Positions 1 to 12,224 of a stretch of DNA of 64,000 bases are shown here, one piece after another. The notes beneath the pieces were generated by a model. It was given only the letters and a program-made list of their open reading frames with translations, was not told where the DNA came from and did no database searches. This stretch comes from JAVVHE01 sp032249695 (GTDB lineage: Bacteria > Pseudomonadota > Alphaproteobacteria > Sphingomonadales > Sphingomonadaceae): contig JAVVHE010000008.1 of assembly GCA_032249695.1 (NCBI GenBank), positions 1-64,000 of the forward strand. The letters run 5' to 3'. Positions within the stretch are counted from its first letter, which is position 1. Each line of letters begins with the position of its first letter. Both the position numbers and the translations under genes were made by a program.

Positions 1-352
1 CCGTTCCGTCCGAAGGCGGATAGACCCAAAGAAAGCAGTTGGTCGCGTTGGGCGAGCCTGCGCCGACCTGGTTCGTCTGGTTGCCCGGATTGAGATACTG
101 CCCGCGCGACGTACCGCTGATCGTTTGGAAGTTCGCGCCAAACTGCGCAATCTGCGGCAGCGGACCGTTCAGCCCGATGCCGCACGTCGATCCGGTAGTA
201 AACGTCTCGGTGCTACCACCGCCGGGATCCTGCGTGGACCGCTGGGTGCCGCTTCCGGCATCGATTCCCGAAAACGAGCGGATCGAGTTGGCTGAGGCAT
301 CCCCGGCTACGGCCGCGAGGACAAGAGCGAGTGCACTGACACGTGAACGCAT
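1..352 (-). CDS. Secreted protein of unknown function (partial, C-terminus beyond left edge)
   Basis: An open frame runs from an ATG at 352 to the window edge, giving about 117 codons with the end missing. The first ~22 residues form a signal peptide (basic start MRSR, hydrophobic LALVLAAVAG, Ala-x-Ala-like end DASA). The remainder is rich in Gly, Ser, Thr and Asn with one Cys pair, as in exported extracellular proteins. The start is supported by AGGGAG about 8 bases upstream. The next gene on the same strand (422-1213) is also a small secreted protein and lies 69 bases upstream, so the two may be co-transcribed. A C-terminal sorting signal cannot be checked because the gene is cut. No family is recognised. 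Confidence 0.7.
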   Translation of the reverse strand, partial: MRSRVSALALVLAAVAGDASANSIRSFSGIDAGSGTQRSTQDPGGGSTETFTTGSTCGIGLNGPLPQIAQFGANFQTISGTSRGQYLNPGNQTNQVGAGSPNATNCFLWVYPPSDGT

Positions 353-421
353 GAGCGTGGGAACTCCCTGTTAGGCTGGGAGGGCCTTAGCGCTCGTTTC
401 CGGTCGTGGGAAGATGGGAGT

Positions 422-1213
422 TCAACCGTTCCCGATGTTGAAGGCACGGTTGATCGATCTGCGGCGAACAACGAGCTTCCCGATCGCCAACATCGCAACA
501 AAACTGTAATATGACCCCGGAGCCGGCGTCGCGACGACGTTAAGGGTTTCTGCGTCGACCAGCGAATTAGCTACGATGTTTTGCGAAAGCGGAACGAAAC
601 GCCAGCTGATATTGTCCACTTCCAGCGCATAGTTCTCGCTTCTGAACTGGATGCGTACCGGCTGCGTGTCCGCGGCGGCGAAGAAGAACTCAAGGTAAGT
701 TGATGCAACCGGGGTCGGCAAAGGCACCGACGATGGACCACCCGGGAGCGTCGTCATCTCGGTCCCGTCGAGTTCCACACCGTAACTTCCAAGATTGATC
801 GGCGTGCCGTTGCCATCTAGGAAGGAGATGAAGTTATACGGGTCCGGCGAGCCTACGTAAAAGCCGATATAGTCGATCCGCTGGCCAAACGGGGCCGTCG
901 GCAGCGTAAAGCGGCTGGACGAAACGATACGGTTGTTGCCGACGCTGAGATAGCACCCGGCGTTCTGGTCGGGCGCGAGCCGCCGGTGGAACACGGTACC
1001 CGCGCCGACCAGGAAATCGCCATCGAAGCCCGTCGTGGCGCCGCACGCATCCATCGTCTCGGTCGTCACGCCCGCCTGCGGACTTATCCTGCCCTGCTCG
1101 ACCCCGCCCACCGTGCGCAGCACCCCCGACGTTGCGGAGATCGTCAACGCCTGCGCGTCACCTGTAACAACGGCCAGTGCAACCAGAATCGGAAAACCTG
1201 CACGAATCCCCAT
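422..1213 (-). CDS. Secreted protein with degenerate PEP-CTERM-like tail
   Basis: A 263-residue protein. The start at 1213 (MGIRAGFPIL) is preferred over an upstream alternative at 1237 because GGGGGA lies just before it and it opens directly into a signal peptide ending near GDAQA. The body is beta-rich with a few Cys and resembles extracellular or surface proteins. Near the C-terminus there is TPAPGS, a hydrophobic stretch and then VVRRR, the layout of a PEP-CTERM exosortase signal. The Glu of the classical Pro-Glu-Pro is absent and about 12 residues follow the Arg cluster, so the assignment as an exosortase substrate is tentative. No enzymatic motif is visible. Confidence 0.65.
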   Translation of the reverse strand: MGIRAGFPILVALAVVTGDAQALTISATSGVLRTVGGVEQGRISPQAGVTTETMDACGATTGFDGDFLVGAGTVFHRRLAPDQNAGCYLSVGNNRIVSSSRFTLPTAPFGQRIDYIGFYVGSPDPYNFISFLDGNGTPINLGSYGVELDGTEMTTLPGGPSSVPLPTPVASTYLEFFFAAADTQPVRIQFRSENYALEVDNISWRFVPLSQNIVANSLVDAETLNVVATPAPGSYYSFVAMLAIGKLVVRRRSINRAFNIGNG

Positions 1214-1274
1214 GTCTGTCCCCCGGTGCGAAACCAAGGAAAACCATAGGACATTTCCGTAAACATGGAAACCC

Positions 1275-1293
1275 GGCGCAACGAAACTGCGCC
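1275..1293 (-). terminator. Hairpin downstream of greA
   Basis: Perfect 6-bp stem (GGCGCA/TGCGCC) with a 7-base loop, starting about 20 bases beyond the greA stop and followed on the minus strand by GGGTTT. A second small hairpin (CTGCC-CAA-GGCAG) sits between it and the stop codon. The T run is short, so this is only a candidate terminator of carB-greA. Confidence 0.4.
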
Positions 1294-1312
1294 AGACTGC
1301 CTTGGGCAGGTT

Positions 1313-1792
1313 TCAGACGAACTCGACTGCCTCGATTTCGTAATATTTTTCGCCGCCGGGGGTGATCACTTCAACCTCGTCACCCACGCGTCGCCCGATC
1401 AGCGCTCGGCCGACGGGCGAGCTGTAGCTGATTCGGCCGGCCTTGGCGTCGGCCTCAGTCTCCCCCACAATCTGGTACTGGAGCGGCTTATCGTCCTCGT
1501 CGATCAGCTTGACGGTTGCGCCGAACACCACCTTGTCGCCGCTCAGCGTCGTCGGATCGATCACCTGAGCGCGCGCCAGCCGATCCTCCATGTCGGCGAT
1601 CATTGCCTCGTTCTGACCCTGGCGTTCCTTCGCGGCATGGTATTCGGCGTTTTCGGACAAATCGCCGTGCGCCCGGGCTTCTTCGATCGCCTCGACAATC
1701 GCAGGGCGCTCGACGGTCTTCAGGCGGTGAAGCTCATCCTGCAGGCGGGCATAGCCCTCGGCCAGCATTGGCAGCTTCTCGATCGTCGCCAT
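1313..1792 (-). CDS. greA: Transcription elongation factor GreA
   Basis: 159 residues, the normal GreA length. GreA binds in the RNA polymerase secondary channel and stimulates cleavage of the 3' end of backtracked transcripts. The N-terminal coiled coil (about residues 5-75) carries the acidic tip GDLSENAEY with D44 and E47, the residues that coordinate the catalytic metal. The C-terminal FKBP-like domain contains SPVGRALIGRRVGDEV. The start at 1792 is chosen over upstream alternatives because GAGGAGAG precedes it at good spacing and the protein then begins as family members do. It lies 101 bases downstream of carB on the same strand, a common alphaproteobacterial order. Confidence 0.96.
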   Translation of the reverse strand: MATIEKLPMLAEGYARLQDELHRLKTVERPAIVEAIEEARAHGDLSENAEYHAAKERQGQNEAMIADMEDRLARAQVIDPTTLSGDKVVFGATVKLIDEDDKPLQYQIVGETEADAKAGRISYSSPVGRALIGRRVGDEVEVITPGGEKYYEIEAVEFV

Positions 1793-1893
1793 GATTGTGT
1801 CTCTCCTCGTCAGCGCGAGCGCGTCCTGCAGAATAGCGGCCGGAGGCCGCGGTCCCGAACGGACCGCCGCCGAACCAACGCCCATCACACTAT

Positions 1894-5148
<3,255 letters not shown>

Positions 5149-5231
5149 GACGGGCCTGGAAGGAAAGCGGACCCGCGCCTCATCCCCGCCCCGGCCCGCG
5201 ATGGCAAGCCCGCCGCTCCGATGCCGCGCGC

Positions 5232-5798
5232 CTATCGCCGCCGCAGGCGCATCGCGCTCAGGCCGAGCAGCGCCGGACCCATGAGCGCCAGCCCTCCCGG
5301 CATGGCCGTTGGGACGGCGGGTGCTTCGACCAGCTGCGCGATGTCCATTGGCCAGAACTGGTCGATGGTAATCAGCTGGCCCTGGTCCACGAGGTTCATG
5401 AACGCGAACGTGTTCGGGATGAGACAGTTTTCCAGCCAGTCGCCGTTGATGCAGAACTCGTCATTTCCGTGCTTGAACGCGATCGAGGCGTTCTTGCGGA
5501 AATCGAAGTGCAGTGCGGTGGGTGTCGCGAACATCACCTCCTCGGTGTCGAGCGTACTTGCTTCCAGCATCGAGTCCGCGCTGGTGAAGTAGGTGCTATA
5601 TCCATAAAGCTGCATGTCGACTGTGAAGCCGATGATGTTGGCGCTGCGGAGACGGCCGATCGTACCATCGGTCTCGATCGTGTAGGTCGCGCCGATCACA
5701 CCGTCCCGCGATGATCCACGATAGACGAGTGCGTCTGCCTCCGCCGACATAACCAAGGCAAGCGCGGCCGCCAACGCGGACATGGTCCGTCTGTTCAT
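5232..5798 (-). CDS. Exported PEP-CTERM-like protein
   Basis: 188 residues. Residues 1-23 are a signal peptide (MNRRTMSALAAALALVMSAEADA). The C-terminus is VPTAMPGG, a hydrophobic segment and MRLRRR, which is the three-part architecture of PEP-CTERM proteins, with AMP where the Pro-Glu-Pro would be. Such proteins are exported by Sec, held at the inner membrane and processed by exosortase. The body (about residues 24-155) is beta-rich with two Cys and no enzyme motif. GGGAG precedes the ATG at good spacing. It is encoded just upstream of carB on the same strand, without functional logic. Confidence 0.7.
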   Translation of the reverse strand: MNRRTMSALAAALALVMSAEADALVYRGSSRDGVIGATYTIETDGTIGRLRSANIIGFTVDMQLYGYSTYFTSADSMLEASTLDTEEVMFATPTALHFDFRKNASIAFKHGNDEFCINGDWLENCLIPNTFAFMNLVDQGQLITIDQFWPMDIAQLVEAPAVPTAMPGGLALMGPALLGLSAMRLRRR

Positions 5799-6073
5799 TG
5801 TTCGCTCCCATTTCCTTTGACCGTCACGGCGGCCTGAAAACGCCTTTACAGCGTCGTAACGTTGTTTCCCAAGTAAATTGCACCAATTTGGTGACGCCCT
5901 CGCGTTAGCAATTTGCTTAACTTAGTTCCGGTCGTAAACGGCTGAATCGCAGGGTTGCGCCTTCGCGGCTGGCCGCGCTACGAACATTCCGGCGGCCGCA
6001 ACGAGCGGCCAACGGCGGCAAAACGCGGTCCTCCGCAGCGCCGCATACCCAACGATCCCCGCGGAGACGTGTC

Positions 6074-7099
6074 ATGGCCCTTCGGGTTGCAATCAACGGT
6101 TTTGGCCGAATCGGGCGCCTTGTTGCGCGAGCCATTCTTCAAGACAACCGCCACGGCATCGAGATCGTGGCCGTGAACGACCTCGCCGACGCCAAGACGA
6201 ACGCAATGCTGTTCGCGCGCGACAGCGTGCACGGCCCCTATCGCGGCGACGTGCGTTCGGACGTCGCCGCGATCGTCGTCGACGGCCACCGCATCCGCGT
6301 CACTGCCGAGAAAGACCCGGCGAAGCTTCCACACGGCGAACTGGACGTCGACATTGCGCTGGAATGCACGGGCATTTTCACCAAAGCCGAGCAGGCGCAG
6401 GCGCATCTTACCGCCGGTGCCAAGCGCGTACTCGTCTCCGCGCCGATCACGCGGCGCGAGGAGGACACGCATGCGATGACGGTGGTCTACGGCGTCAATC
6501 ATGACGCACTGACCGCCGCGCACACGATCGTCTCCAATGCCAGCTGCACAACCAACTGCCTCGCGCCTGTCGCCAAGGTGCTGCACGAAACGTTCGGCAT
6601 CGAGCGCGGGCTGATGACGACCGTCCACAGCTACACGAACGATCAGAAAATCCTCGATCAGGTGCACAAGGACATGCGCCGCGCACGCGCGGCGGCGCTG
6701 AACATGATTCCTACGACCACCGGCGCGGCGCGTGCGGTGGGTGAGGTGCTGCCGTCACTCAAAGGCAAGCTCGACGGGTCGGCAATCCGCGTGCCCACGC
6801 CCAACGTCAGCCTGGTCGATCTGACCTTCGTCCCCGGGCGCGAGGTGACGCGCGACGAGGTCAACGCTGCGCTGAAGGCCGCGGCGGAACGCGGGCCGCT
6901 TGCGGGCATCCTCGCCTACACCGACGAGCCGCTGGTCAGCTGCGACTTCAACGGCTCGCCCGCGAGCTCGACCGTCGACAGCCTGGAAACCGCGGTAATC
7001 GAGGGCCGCCTCGTCCGCGTCGTCAGCTGGTACGACAATGAATGGGGCTTCTCGAACCGCATGGCCGATGTGGTGGCAGCGATGGGGAGATTGATCTAG
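6074..7099 (+). CDS. gap: Type I glyceraldehyde-3-phosphate dehydrogenase
   Basis: 341 residues. It catalyses phosphorylating oxidation of glyceraldehyde 3-phosphate with NAD. The Rossmann motif NGFGRIGR is at residues 8-15 and the active site SNASCTTNC at 154-162, with C158 the catalytic thiol. Downstream are the phosphate-binding TVHSYTNDQ and the C-terminal SWYDNEWGFSNR. The acidic N35-D36 after beta-strand 2 favours NAD over NADP (inference). GGAG lies about 9 bases before the ATG. pgk, the next glycolytic enzyme, follows after a 138-base gap holding a REP-like repeat. Confidence 0.96.
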   Translation: MALRVAINGFGRIGRLVARAILQDNRHGIEIVAVNDLADAKTNAMLFARDSVHGPYRGDVRSDVAAIVVDGHRIRVTAEKDPAKLPHGELDVDIALECTGIFTKAEQAQAHLTAGAKRVLVSAPITRREEDTHAMTVVYGVNHDALTAAHTIVSNASCTTNCLAPVAKVLHETFGIERGLMTTVHSYTNDQKILDQVHKDMRRARAAALNMIPTTTGAARAVGEVLPSLKGKLDGSAIRVPTPNVSLVDLTFVPGREVTRDEVNAALKAAAERGPLAGILAYTDEPLVSCDFNGSPASSTVDSLETAVIEGRLVRVVSWYDNEWGFSNRMADVVAAMGRLI

Positions 7100-7118
7100 G
7101 CGCAACCACTTAGGCAAC

Positions 7119-7201
7119 GTCATTCCAGCGCAAGCTGGCGCCTGGCCGCGTGACGCGAGATTCGCGTCGGCCGGTCGGATCCCAGCTTTGGCAGGGATGA
7201 C
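7119..7201. repeat. REP-like inverted repeat between gap and pgk
   Basis: Imperfect inverted arms at 7119-7138 (GTCATTCCAGCGCAAGCTGG) and 7181-7201 (ending GGCAGGGATGAC) match at roughly 17 of 21 positions. Inside is a perfect 7-bp hairpin, GACGCGA-GAT-TCGCGTC, at 7152-7168. Read on the minus strand the arms encode VIPAKAGI and ACAGMT, the familiar spurious peptides of a dispersed proteobacterial intergenic repeat. I found no second copy in the window. It could act as a gap terminator or RNA-stabilising hairpin. Confidence 0.7.
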
Positions 7202-7237
7202 GGTGTAAGAGCGAGAAACGAAAGAGACGCTGCACCA

Positions 7238-8431
7238 ATGGCTTTCCGTACGCTCGACGACCTGCCCGCCGATCTGCGCGGTCATCGCGTGCTGGTGCGC
7301 GGCGACCTCAATGTGCCCGTCGCCGACGGCCACGTCAGTGACGACACGCGCCTCCGTGCGCTGGTGCCGACACTCCGTGAACTGGCCGATCGCGGCGCGG
7401 CGGTGCTGGTACTAAGCCACTTCGGGCGGCCGAAAGGCCACGACGAGAGCCAGTCGCTGCACCGCGTGGCGAGGGCGCTGTCGAGCGTGCTCGGGCGCCC
7501 AGTCACCTTCGTCCACGATTGCGTCGGCGAGGTCGCCGCGCAGGAGAGCGCTGATCTTCGGGACGGCGACGTTGCAGTGCTGGAGAACACGCGCTTCCAC
7601 GCGGGCGAGGAAGCGAACGATCCATCCTTCGCCGCCGAGCTCGCCAAGCTGGGTGACACGTATGTGAACGATGCCTTCTCGGCCGCTCACCGCGCGCACG
7701 CCTCGACCGAGGGCGTCACCCACCTGCTGCCGTCCTACGCGGGCCGCGCGATGCAGGCCGAGCTCGATGCGCTGGAACGCGCGCTCGGCAGCCCGCGGCG
7801 CCCGGTCGCAGCGATGGTCGGCGGGGCCAAAGTGTCGACGAAGCTCGACGCGCTGAAGCACCTGGTCAGCCGCGTGGAGCATCTGATGATCGGCGGCGGT
7901 ATGGCGAACACCTTCCTCGCCGCGCGCGGCGTCGACGTGGGCAGGTCGCTGTGCGAGCACGAGCTCAAGCACCAGGCGCTCGAAGTGCTGGCCGCGGCCG
8001 AAGCAAGCGGCTGCACGGTCCACCTGCCTTACGACGTCGTGGTCGCAAGTGCGTTTCAGGCGGGCGCCGAGCATCGCGCGGTGAACGTCCACGAAATGGC
8101 AGCCGACGAGATGATCCTTGATCTCGGCCCTTCGGCGGTCGAGGCGCTCGCCGACGCGCTGAAGACCTGCGCGACGCTCGTCTGGAACGGCCCTTTGGGC
8201 GCGTTCGAGCTGCCGCCCTTCGATGCAGCGACGCTCAGCTTCGCGCGCCACGCCGCCGCGCAGAGTCAAGCTGGTGCGCTGATCTCAGTCGCGGGCGGTG
8301 GCGATACTGTGGCAGCGCTCGCAGCCGCGGGCGTCACCGATCAGCTGAGCTATGTCTCGACCGCGGGCGGCGCGTTCCTGGAATGGATGGAAGGTCGCGC
8401 GCTACCCGGCGTCGAGGCACTCCGCGCCTGA
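7238..8431 (+). CDS. pgk: Phosphoglycerate kinase
   Basis: 397 residues, full family length. It transfers phosphate between 1,3-bisphosphoglycerate and ADP in glycolysis. The N-terminal substrate site is visible as VRGDLNVPVADG (about residues 21-32), then LSHFGRPKG and NDAFSAAHRAHAS. The C-terminal nucleotide domain carries GGAKVSTK and GGGDTVAAL. It follows gap in the same direction, as in many sphingomonads. An alpha/beta hydrolase comes next in place of fructose-bisphosphate aldolase. Confidence 0.97.
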   Translation: MAFRTLDDLPADLRGHRVLVRGDLNVPVADGHVSDDTRLRALVPTLRELADRGAAVLVLSHFGRPKGHDESQSLHRVARALSSVLGRPVTFVHDCVGEVAAQESADLRDGDVAVLENTRFHAGEEANDPSFAAELAKLGDTYVNDAFSAAHRAHASTEGVTHLLPSYAGRAMQAELDALERALGSPRRPVAAMVGGAKVSTKLDALKHLVSRVEHLMIGGGMANTFLAARGVDVGRSLCEHELKHQALEVLAAAEASGCTVHLPYDVVVASAFQAGAEHRAVNVHEMAADEMILDLGPSAVEALADALKTCATLVWNGPLGAFELPPFDAATLSFARHAAAQSQAGALISVAGGGDTVAALAAAGVTDQLSYVSTAGGAFLEWMEGRALPGVEALRA

Positions 8432-8481
8432 GCTCGCGTGCGCGGCTGGGCGCGGGCGGCATGACGCGCTAGTGCGCGGCG

Positions 8482-9429
8482 ATGCTCCGCCCCATCGCCG
8501 CTGCCTTGTGCCTGATGACCGCCGCCCCCTGTGCCCTCGCCGCTGAAAGCTCGATCACGGCGCCCGGGCCGAAGGGGGCGCTGAGCGGGACGCTCGCCCT
8601 GCCCGCGGGCGACGTCCGAGCGGTCGCTGTGATCCTGCCCGGCTCGGGCCCAACCGATCGCGACGGCAACAATACGCTCGGCATCCGCGCGCAGCCTTAC
8701 CGCTTGCTGGCCGAGGCGCTGGCCCGGCGCGGCATCGCCACGGTGCGTGTGGACAAGCGCGGTCTGTTCGGCAGCACCGCCGCCGACGATGCGGAAGACC
8801 TGACGCTGGCCGACTACGCGACCGACGCTCGCGCGTGGGTTGCGGCGGCGACCGCCGCCACCGGGCGCCCGTGCGCGTGGCTGATCGGCCACAGCGAAGG
8901 CGGCCTGATCGCGCTTCAGGCGGCACAGGGCCAGCTGGTATGCGGGCTGGTGCTCGTTTCCACCCCCGGCCAGCCGCTTGGCGACACCATTCGCGCGCAG
9001 CTGGGCCGCCAGGCGGCGGGCTCCGACCTGCTGCCCAAGGCGCTGGAAATCCTCGGTGAGCTGGAATCGGGTCGCCTCGTCCCCGCTGGCCGCATACCAG
9101 CGCCGTTGATGGGCGCTTTCGGCCCCAGCGCGCAGAAGCTGCTGATGAGCGAGCTGCGCTTCGATCCGTCATCCGAGCTCAGCCGGGTGAGGAAGCCCGT
9201 GCTGATCGTCGCGGGCGGCCGCGATCTGCAGGTGCGGGAGCGTGAGGCCGAGATGCTGCGCGCGGGCGATCCCGACGCCCGTGTCGTCGTCCTGCCGACG
9301 ATGAACCACGTAATGAAAAGCGTCCCGGCCGACGATGACGCGAACTTCGCGAGCTATGGCGACCCGAACCTGCCGCTAGCCACGGGCCTCGCGCCAGCCG
9401 TCGCCGACTTCATCCTGTCGCCGAACTGA
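8482..9429 (+). CDS. Exported alpha/beta hydrolase
   Basis: 315 residues. A signal peptide covers about residues 1-21 (ending CALA). The fold is shown by the oxyanion strand ILPGSGPTDRDGNN (residues 51-64), the nucleophile elbow GHSEGG with S138, the acid in GGRDLQVRE and the His in MNHVMK near the end. This layout fits serine-aminopeptidase/dienelactone-hydrolase-like enzymes that act in the periplasm. The substrate cannot be told from sequence. It starts 50 bases after pgk and converges with the amidohydrolase gene, leaving only 8 bases between the stops. Confidence 0.85.
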   Translation: MLRPIAAALCLMTAAPCALAAESSITAPGPKGALSGTLALPAGDVRAVAVILPGSGPTDRDGNNTLGIRAQPYRLLAEALARRGIATVRVDKRGLFGSTAADDAEDLTLADYATDARAWVAAATAATGRPCAWLIGHSEGGLIALQAAQGQLVCGLVLVSTPGQPLGDTIRAQLGRQAAGSDLLPKALEILGELESGRLVPAGRIPAPLMGAFGPSAQKLLMSELRFDPSSELSRVRKPVLIVAGGRDLQVREREAEMLRAGDPDARVVVLPTMNHVMKSVPADDDANFASYGDPNLPLATGLAPAVADFILSPN

Positions 9430-9437
9430 ACCGTCGC

Positions 9438-10709
9438 TCAGGGCGCCTTGACCAGCTCGCCGCCCTTCACGACAGCGCGCACGTTCTGCAGCACGCGCAC
9501 GTCGGCCAGCGGATCGCCGTCGACCGCGATCAGGTCGCCGTAGCGGCCAGCGGCGATCGCTCCAACGTCACCGGGACGACCCAGCGCCTCGGCTGCATTG
9601 ATGGTCGCGGCGCGGATCGCTTGAATCGGCGTCATGCCCCACTCCACCATCGTCGCGAACTGCCTGGCATTGGTCCCGTGCGGATACACACCCGCGTCTG
9701 ACGAGAAAATCATCCGCACACCCGCCTTGTGCGCTGCCCGAAACGTCTCGCGCTGCTTGCGTCCGATCTGGCGCTCCTTCTCCAGACTGTCGGCCATCAC
9801 GCCGTTCTTCTCGCCTTCGGACAGGATGTAGTCGTCATTATAGATGTCCATGCCGAACCAGACGGGCTTCTTGGCGGCAATTGCGATGGTCTCGGCGGAC
9901 GCGAGGCTCGCATGTTCGATCGTGTCGACGCCGTTCTCCACCGCTGCCCGGATGCCCGCGTCGCCGTGAGCGTGCGCTGCCACGCGGATGCCCTGCATAT
10001 GCGCCTCATCGGTGATCGCCCGGATCTCGGCTGCCGATAGCTGCTGCGCGCCGACGTTGGTGTCAGCGTGGCTGAACACGCCGCCCGTCGCGCAGATCTT
10101 AATCACCTCGGCGCCGTATTTCACCACCCAGCGCACCTTCTGGCGCGCTTCCTCCGGCCCATTGAACACGCTCGGCTGGCGCTGGTCATAGCGCGGCGGC
10201 ATGCCGGTGTCGTCGCAATGCCCTCCCGTCGATCCCAGCGCGTAGGTCGCGGGTACGATGCGCGGGCCGGGGATGAAGCCGCCCTCAATCGCCTGCTTCA
10301 GGCCGACATCCTCGAACCCGTCCGACCCGACATTGCGGACCGTGGTAAAGCCGGCCTCAAGCGTCTTCCTCGCGTTCGCTACGCCCACCGCCGTCCAGAA
10401 GCGGTCGGTGTAGTCCAGCTGCCGCCGCCCGCCGATCTCGGCAACGCTCGTCAGGTGGACGTGCATGTCGATGAGGCCCGGGAGCAGCGTCAATCCGGGC
10501 AGATCCACGCGCCGCGCCCCATCGGGCACCGCCGCGCCGCGCCGTCCGACCGAGCTGATCCGGCGGTTAATGATGATGATCTGCGGATCGGCAACGTAAG
10601 CACCGCGCTCCACATCGAGCATCCGTGCCGCGGTTACGACGACGGTTTCGGCGCGCGCCGCGCCACTCGCGAGCAGCAGGCCGAGCGCCAGCACAATGAA
10701 CCTGTTCAT
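9438..10709 (-). CDS. Exported metal-dependent amidohydrolase
   Basis: 423 residues. The start at 10709 is set by a strong AGGAGGT 5 bases upstream and opens into a signal peptide (MNRFIVLALGLLLASGAARA). Amidohydrolase-superfamily metal ligands are visible: DMHVHL (HxH), a conserved lysine region (VIKICATGGVFSH), HAHGDAGI, EHASL, and SSDAGV with the catalytic Asp. The C-terminal AAGRYGDLIAVDGDPL is the usual closing strand. The pattern is that of the imidazolonepropionase-like/prolidase branch, whose exported members cleave Xaa-Pro or N-acyl amino acids; the substrate here is unknown. It is divergent from mscL. Confidence 0.88.
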   Translation of the reverse strand: MNRFIVLALGLLLASGAARAETVVVTAARMLDVERGAYVADPQIIIINRRISSVGRRGAAVPDGARRVDLPGLTLLPGLIDMHVHLTSVAEIGGRRQLDYTDRFWTAVGVANARKTLEAGFTTVRNVGSDGFEDVGLKQAIEGGFIPGPRIVPATYALGSTGGHCDDTGMPPRYDQRQPSVFNGPEEARQKVRWVVKYGAEVIKICATGGVFSHADTNVGAQQLSAAEIRAITDEAHMQGIRVAAHAHGDAGIRAAVENGVDTIEHASLASAETIAIAAKKPVWFGMDIYNDDYILSEGEKNGVMADSLEKERQIGRKQRETFRAAHKAGVRMIFSSDAGVYPHGTNARQFATMVEWGMTPIQAIRAATINAAEALGRPGDVGAIAAGRYGDLIAVDGDPLADVRVLQNVRAVVKGGELVKAP

Positions 10710-10807
10710 GAGACCTCCTGTCCTCCCTCCGGTCGCCCTTTGTCGCGCGGGCTTGCGGCTGGCATACCGGCCACTCGCGAACAGCGGCAATAGCGGAGGG
10801 TGCGGCA

Positions 10808-11248
10808 ATGCTGAGCGAATTCCGGGCGTTCGTCCTTCGGGGCAATGTGCTCGATCTGGCGGTCGCGGTGATCATCGGCGCAGCGTTCGGAGCGATCGTT
10901 ACCAGCTTGACCGAAGACGTCATCATGCCCGTGATCGGCTCGGTGCTGGGCGGCCTCGACTTCTCCAGCTATTTCGTCCGTCTCGGCCCGATCCCCGCGG
11001 GTTTCAAAGGCGATCCCGGATCCTATGCCGACCTGAAGAAGGCTGGCGTCGCGATGCTCGGCTGGGGCGCGTTTTTGAGCGCGGTCGTGCGCTTCCTGGT
11101 GCTGGCGTTCGTGATCTTCTGGCTGGTGCGCGTGGCGAACCGCATAGTCGGCTCGGCGCTAACCCCTGACCCTGTTCCTGCTGAGCCAACGCCCACCGAG
11201 ACGTTGCTCGCAGAGATCCGCGACGAACTGCGGGCGCGCAGACCGTGA
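10808..11248 (+). CDS. mscL: Large-conductance mechanosensitive channel MscL
   Basis: 146 residues, slightly longer than the E. coli protein. It forms a homopentameric inner-membrane pore that opens on hypo-osmotic shock. The N-terminal amphipathic helix and TM1 run through FRAFVLRGNVLDLAVAVIIG, with the small-residue TM1 (IIGAAFGAIV) that lines the gate. TM2 is about residues 78-108 (FLSAVVRFLVLAFVIFWLV) and is followed by a short charged C-terminal helix bundle. It stands alone, divergent from the amidohydrolase. Confidence 0.95.
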   Translation: MLSEFRAFVLRGNVLDLAVAVIIGAAFGAIVTSLTEDVIMPVIGSVLGGLDFSSYFVRLGPIPAGFKGDPGSYADLKKAGVAMLGWGAFLSAVVRFLVLAFVIFWLVRVANRIVGSALTPDPVPAEPTPTETLLAEIRDELRARRP

Positions 11249-11278
11249 CCTCGGCCCGCAGGGATGAAAACACGGTGC

Positions 11279-11299
11279 CTGCTTAACAGGGGTAAGCAG
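11279..11299 (+). terminator. Hairpin between mscL and purC
   Basis: Perfect 7-bp stem CTGCTTA/TAAGCAG around the loop ACAGGGG, 30 bases after the mscL stop. No T run follows. It is either the mscL terminator or a hairpin in the purC leader. Confidence 0.4.
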
Positions 11300-11447
11300 C
11301 CAAACGTTGCCGCCCGCGGCTTCGTCGGCTATCTGAAGCGCCAGCCGCCCCGGACGCGACCGCACATCGCCTCCGGGGCGTAACATGTTGCGCCGCCGCC
11401 TGGCCCACCGGCCGCTCTGGCGCCCCAGAGTCGAAGGAGCCTGCCCC

Positions 11448-12224
11448 ATGCGCCGCCGCCAGATCTACGAGGGGAAGGCGAAAATTCTCTACGAAGGGCC
11501 CGAGCCCGGCACGATCATCCAGTATTTCAAGGACGACGCCACCGCCTTCAACGCGCAGAAAAAGGGCACGATCAGTGGCAAGGGCGTGCTGAACAACCGT
11601 ATCAGCGAGCATCTGTTCACGCTGCTGGGTGGCATCGGCATCCCCACGCACTTCATCCGTCGCCTGAACATGCGCGAACAGCTGGTGCGGCAGGTGGAGA
11701 TCATCCCGATCGAGGTCGTCGTGCGCAATGTCGTCGCAGGCAGCCTCGCCACGCGCTTCGGCATCGAAGAAGGCACGCAACTTCAGCGCTCGATCCTCGA
11801 ATACTACTACAAAGACGACAGCCTCGGCGACCCCATGGTCACCGAAGAGCACATCGCGGCCTTCGGGTGGGCAAGTCAGGACGAGATGCACGACATCGCC
11901 GACATGGCGATTCGCGTGAACGATTTCCTTTCCGGCCTGTTTGCGGGCGTCGGCATCAAGCTCGTGGACTTCAAGATGGAGTTTGGCCGCCTGTGGGAGA
12001 ATGACTTCAGCCGCGTGATCCTCGCCGACGAGATCAGCCCCGACGGCTGCCGCCTGTGGGACATGCGGACCAACGAGAAGCTCGACAAGGACCGCTTCCG
12101 CCGCGACCTCGGCGGCGAGGTCGAAGCCTATCAGGAGGTGGCGCGGCGCTTGAACCTGCTGCCCGAGGGTGCGGCGACCACGGTGCTCGATCTGGAGAAG
12201 CACCGCCGCGCGCGGGGTAAGTAA
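11448..12224 (+). CDS. purC: Phosphoribosylaminoimidazole-succinocarboxamide synthase (SAICAR synthetase)
   Basis: 258 residues. It ligates aspartate to CAIR using ATP, step 8 of purine synthesis. The start at 11448 is fixed by GAAGGAG upstream and gives the usual N-terminus RRRQIYEGKAKILYEG with the GKAK nucleotide-binding signature. Family signatures IPIEVVVRNVVAGSLATR, KLVDFKMEFGR and LADEISPDGCRLWD are all present. An in-frame extension to 11385 is open but lacks a ribosome site. It is not clustered with other pur genes here; an RND efflux operon follows. Confidence 0.96.
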   Translation: MRRRQIYEGKAKILYEGPEPGTIIQYFKDDATAFNAQKKGTISGKGVLNNRISEHLFTLLGGIGIPTHFIRRLNMREQLVRQVEIIPIEVVVRNVVAGSLATRFGIEEGTQLQRSILEYYYKDDSLGDPMVTEEHIAAFGWASQDEMHDIADMAIRVNDFLSGLFAGVGIKLVDFKMEFGRLWENDFSRVILADEISPDGCRLWDMRTNEKLDKDRFRRDLGGEVEAYQEVARRLNLLPEGAATTVLDLEKHRRARGK

